Source of the DNA: Massilia litorea
Lineage (GTDB): Bacteria > Pseudomonadota > Gammaproteobacteria > Burkholderiales > Burkholderiaceae_D
Direction of reading: 5' to 3'
NCBI RefSeq assembly: GCF_015101885.1
Contig: NZ_CP062941.1
Span: forward strand, 4,588,001 to 4,652,000
DNA: 64,000 nt
The notes beneath the pieces were generated by a model, which was not told the DNA's origin, made no database searches, and was given only the letters and a program-made list of their open reading frames with translations. Shown here piece by piece: positions 63,196 through 64,000 of this stretch. Every line of letters begins with the position of its first letter. Position 1 is the stretch's first letter. A program made the translations under genes and the position numbers.

Positions 63196-64000
63196 TTACA
63201 ACTGGCGCGCTTCGAAAGTATTGCACTGCTGCGGGTCGCCGCTCTCCATCCCTTGCTTGAACCAGCGCACGCGCTGCGCGGAACTGCCGTGGGTGAACGA
63301 ATCGGGCACCACCGTGCCGCGCGACTGGCGCTGCAAGGTATCGTCGCCGATTGCCGTGGCCGTGGCCAGCGCACTCTCGACGTCGCCCTGCTCGAGGAAG
63401 GCTTCCTTCTGCTGGGTGTGGTTGGCCCAGACGCCGGCAAAGCAGTCGGCCTGCAGTTCCAGCCGCACCGACAGCGCGTTGCCTTCGGTCTCCGATGCGC
63501 GCGACTGGGCGTTATGGACCTTGTCCGATACGCCGATCAGCTTCTGCACGTGGTGCCCCACTTCGTGCGCGATTACATAGGCCTGGGCAAATTCGCCGCC
63601 GACGTGGAAGCGCTCCTGCATCAGGCGGAAGAAGCTCAGGTCGATGTACACCTTCTGGTCGCCCGGGCAATAGAAGGGCCCCGTGGCCGCGTTGCCGGTA
63701 CCGCAGGCGGTCTGGGTACGGCCTTCGAACAACACCAGTTTCGGCGGTTGGTAGGTTGCGCCCTGGGCCTTGAAGATCGGACCCCAGGCATCCTCGGTAT
63801 AGCCGAGCACGGTGCGCACGAAGCGCGTTTCGCGGTCGTTGGCCTGGGGTGCGCTCGGGTCGCGCTGCTGCTGCACCTGGGGCGCCGGCCCGCCGCCGCC
63901 GCCGAGCATGCCGATCACCGTGCCCGGATCGACGCCGAAGAAGATCGATGCCACCAGGGCGATGGCCACGGTGCCGAGGCCGATGCCGCGGCCGCCGATA
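63196..64000 (-). CDS. ypfJ: YpfJ-family neutral zinc metallopeptidase (cut by window edge)
   Basis: The C-terminal 267 residues are seen; the true start lies beyond the right edge, since the frame runs open with a Gly/Arg-rich stretch (IGGRGIGLGTVAIALVAS). One membrane helix at the N-terminus, then FVRTVLGYTEDAWGPIF, CGTGNAATGPFYCPGDQ with two Cys, and the zinc site AHEVGHHVQ. The family role is poorly known. Ends 199 bases from the alcohol dehydrogenase start. Confidence 0.92.
   Translation of the reverse strand, partial: IGGRGIGLGTVAIALVASIFFGVDPGTVIGMLGGGGGPAPQVQQQRDPSAPQANDRETRFVRTVLGYTEDAWGPIFKAQGATYQPPKLVLFEGRTQTACGTGNAATGPFYCPGDQKVYIDLSFFRLMQERFHVGGEFAQAYVIAHEVGHHVQKLIGVSDKVHNAQSRASETEGNALSVRLELQADCFAGVWANHTQQKEAFLEQGDVESALATATAIGDDTLQRQSRGTVVPDSFTHGSSAQRVRWFKQGMESGDPQQCNTFEARQL

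Overview
This is a GC-rich chromosomal segment of a betaproteobacterium. It most resembles the Oxalobacteraceae (Massilia/Telluria-like). That placement is inferred from gene order (carA-carB-greA-DUF4149-yhbY/rlmE-ftsH, pstSCAB-phoU-phoB-phoR, tsaB-rimI-UDG-DUF1853), from codon use, and from the many small Oxalobacteraceae-type hypothetical genes. No rRNA, tRNA, CRISPR, prophage or insertion sequence is visible.

Layout. 1-8 kb: housekeeping genes ftsH (cut by the window edge), rlmE, yhbY, greA and carBA. carA appears to start at a TTG codon whose ribosome binding site lies in a small hairpin, and paired palindromes separate carB from greA. 8-10 kb: a GlcG/HbpS-like protein, a patatin-like lipoprotein and a Gdx/SugE guanidinium exporter preceded by what looks like a guanidine-II (mini-ykkC) riboswitch. 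10-17 kb: the whole phosphate regulon block pstSCAB-phoU-phoB-phoR behind a well-formed Pho box promoter. 17-25 kb: PilZ, RadA, alanine racemase, LplT, then DUF1853, a UDG-like protein, RimI, TsaB and a thioredoxin-like protein. 25-31 kb: an orphan periplasmic molybdenum hydroxylase large subunit and a large GGDEF-EAL protein. 32-35 kb: an MltD-like transglycosylase and a RhlE-type helicase.

35.4-46.4 kb is the most interesting part: a probable selenoneine (selenium analogue of ergothioneine) locus. senB (selenosugar synthase) and senC (selenophosphate synthetase, SelD family) lie on the plus strand. egtD (hercynine synthase) and an EgtB-family gene that I read as senA (selenoneine synthase) lie on the minus strand. 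A YihY/BrkB membrane protein is translationally coupled to senA. Divergent from egtD is a five-gene ABC transporter operon whose binding protein resembles the family named putative selenate transporter. Together these would import a selenium oxyanion, activate selenide to selenophosphate, build a selenosugar and join it to hercynine. The YihY protein and the extra LolD-like ATPase are not part of the described pathway.

46-64 kb: a small HTH protein, a histone-H1-like Ala/Lys-rich protein, a Ppx/GppA phosphatase, two more GGDEF proteins (one with a degenerate active site), a spermidine-synthase-like protein, several small hydrophilic or membrane proteins, an esterase, a ferredoxin, an L,D-transpeptidase and an M23 peptidase. 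Between and after these are structured repeats, followed by an M4 metallopeptidase, a zinc alcohol dehydrogenase and a truncated YpfJ-like metallopeptidase. c-di-GMP proteins are numerous: four GGDEF proteins plus one PilZ protein.
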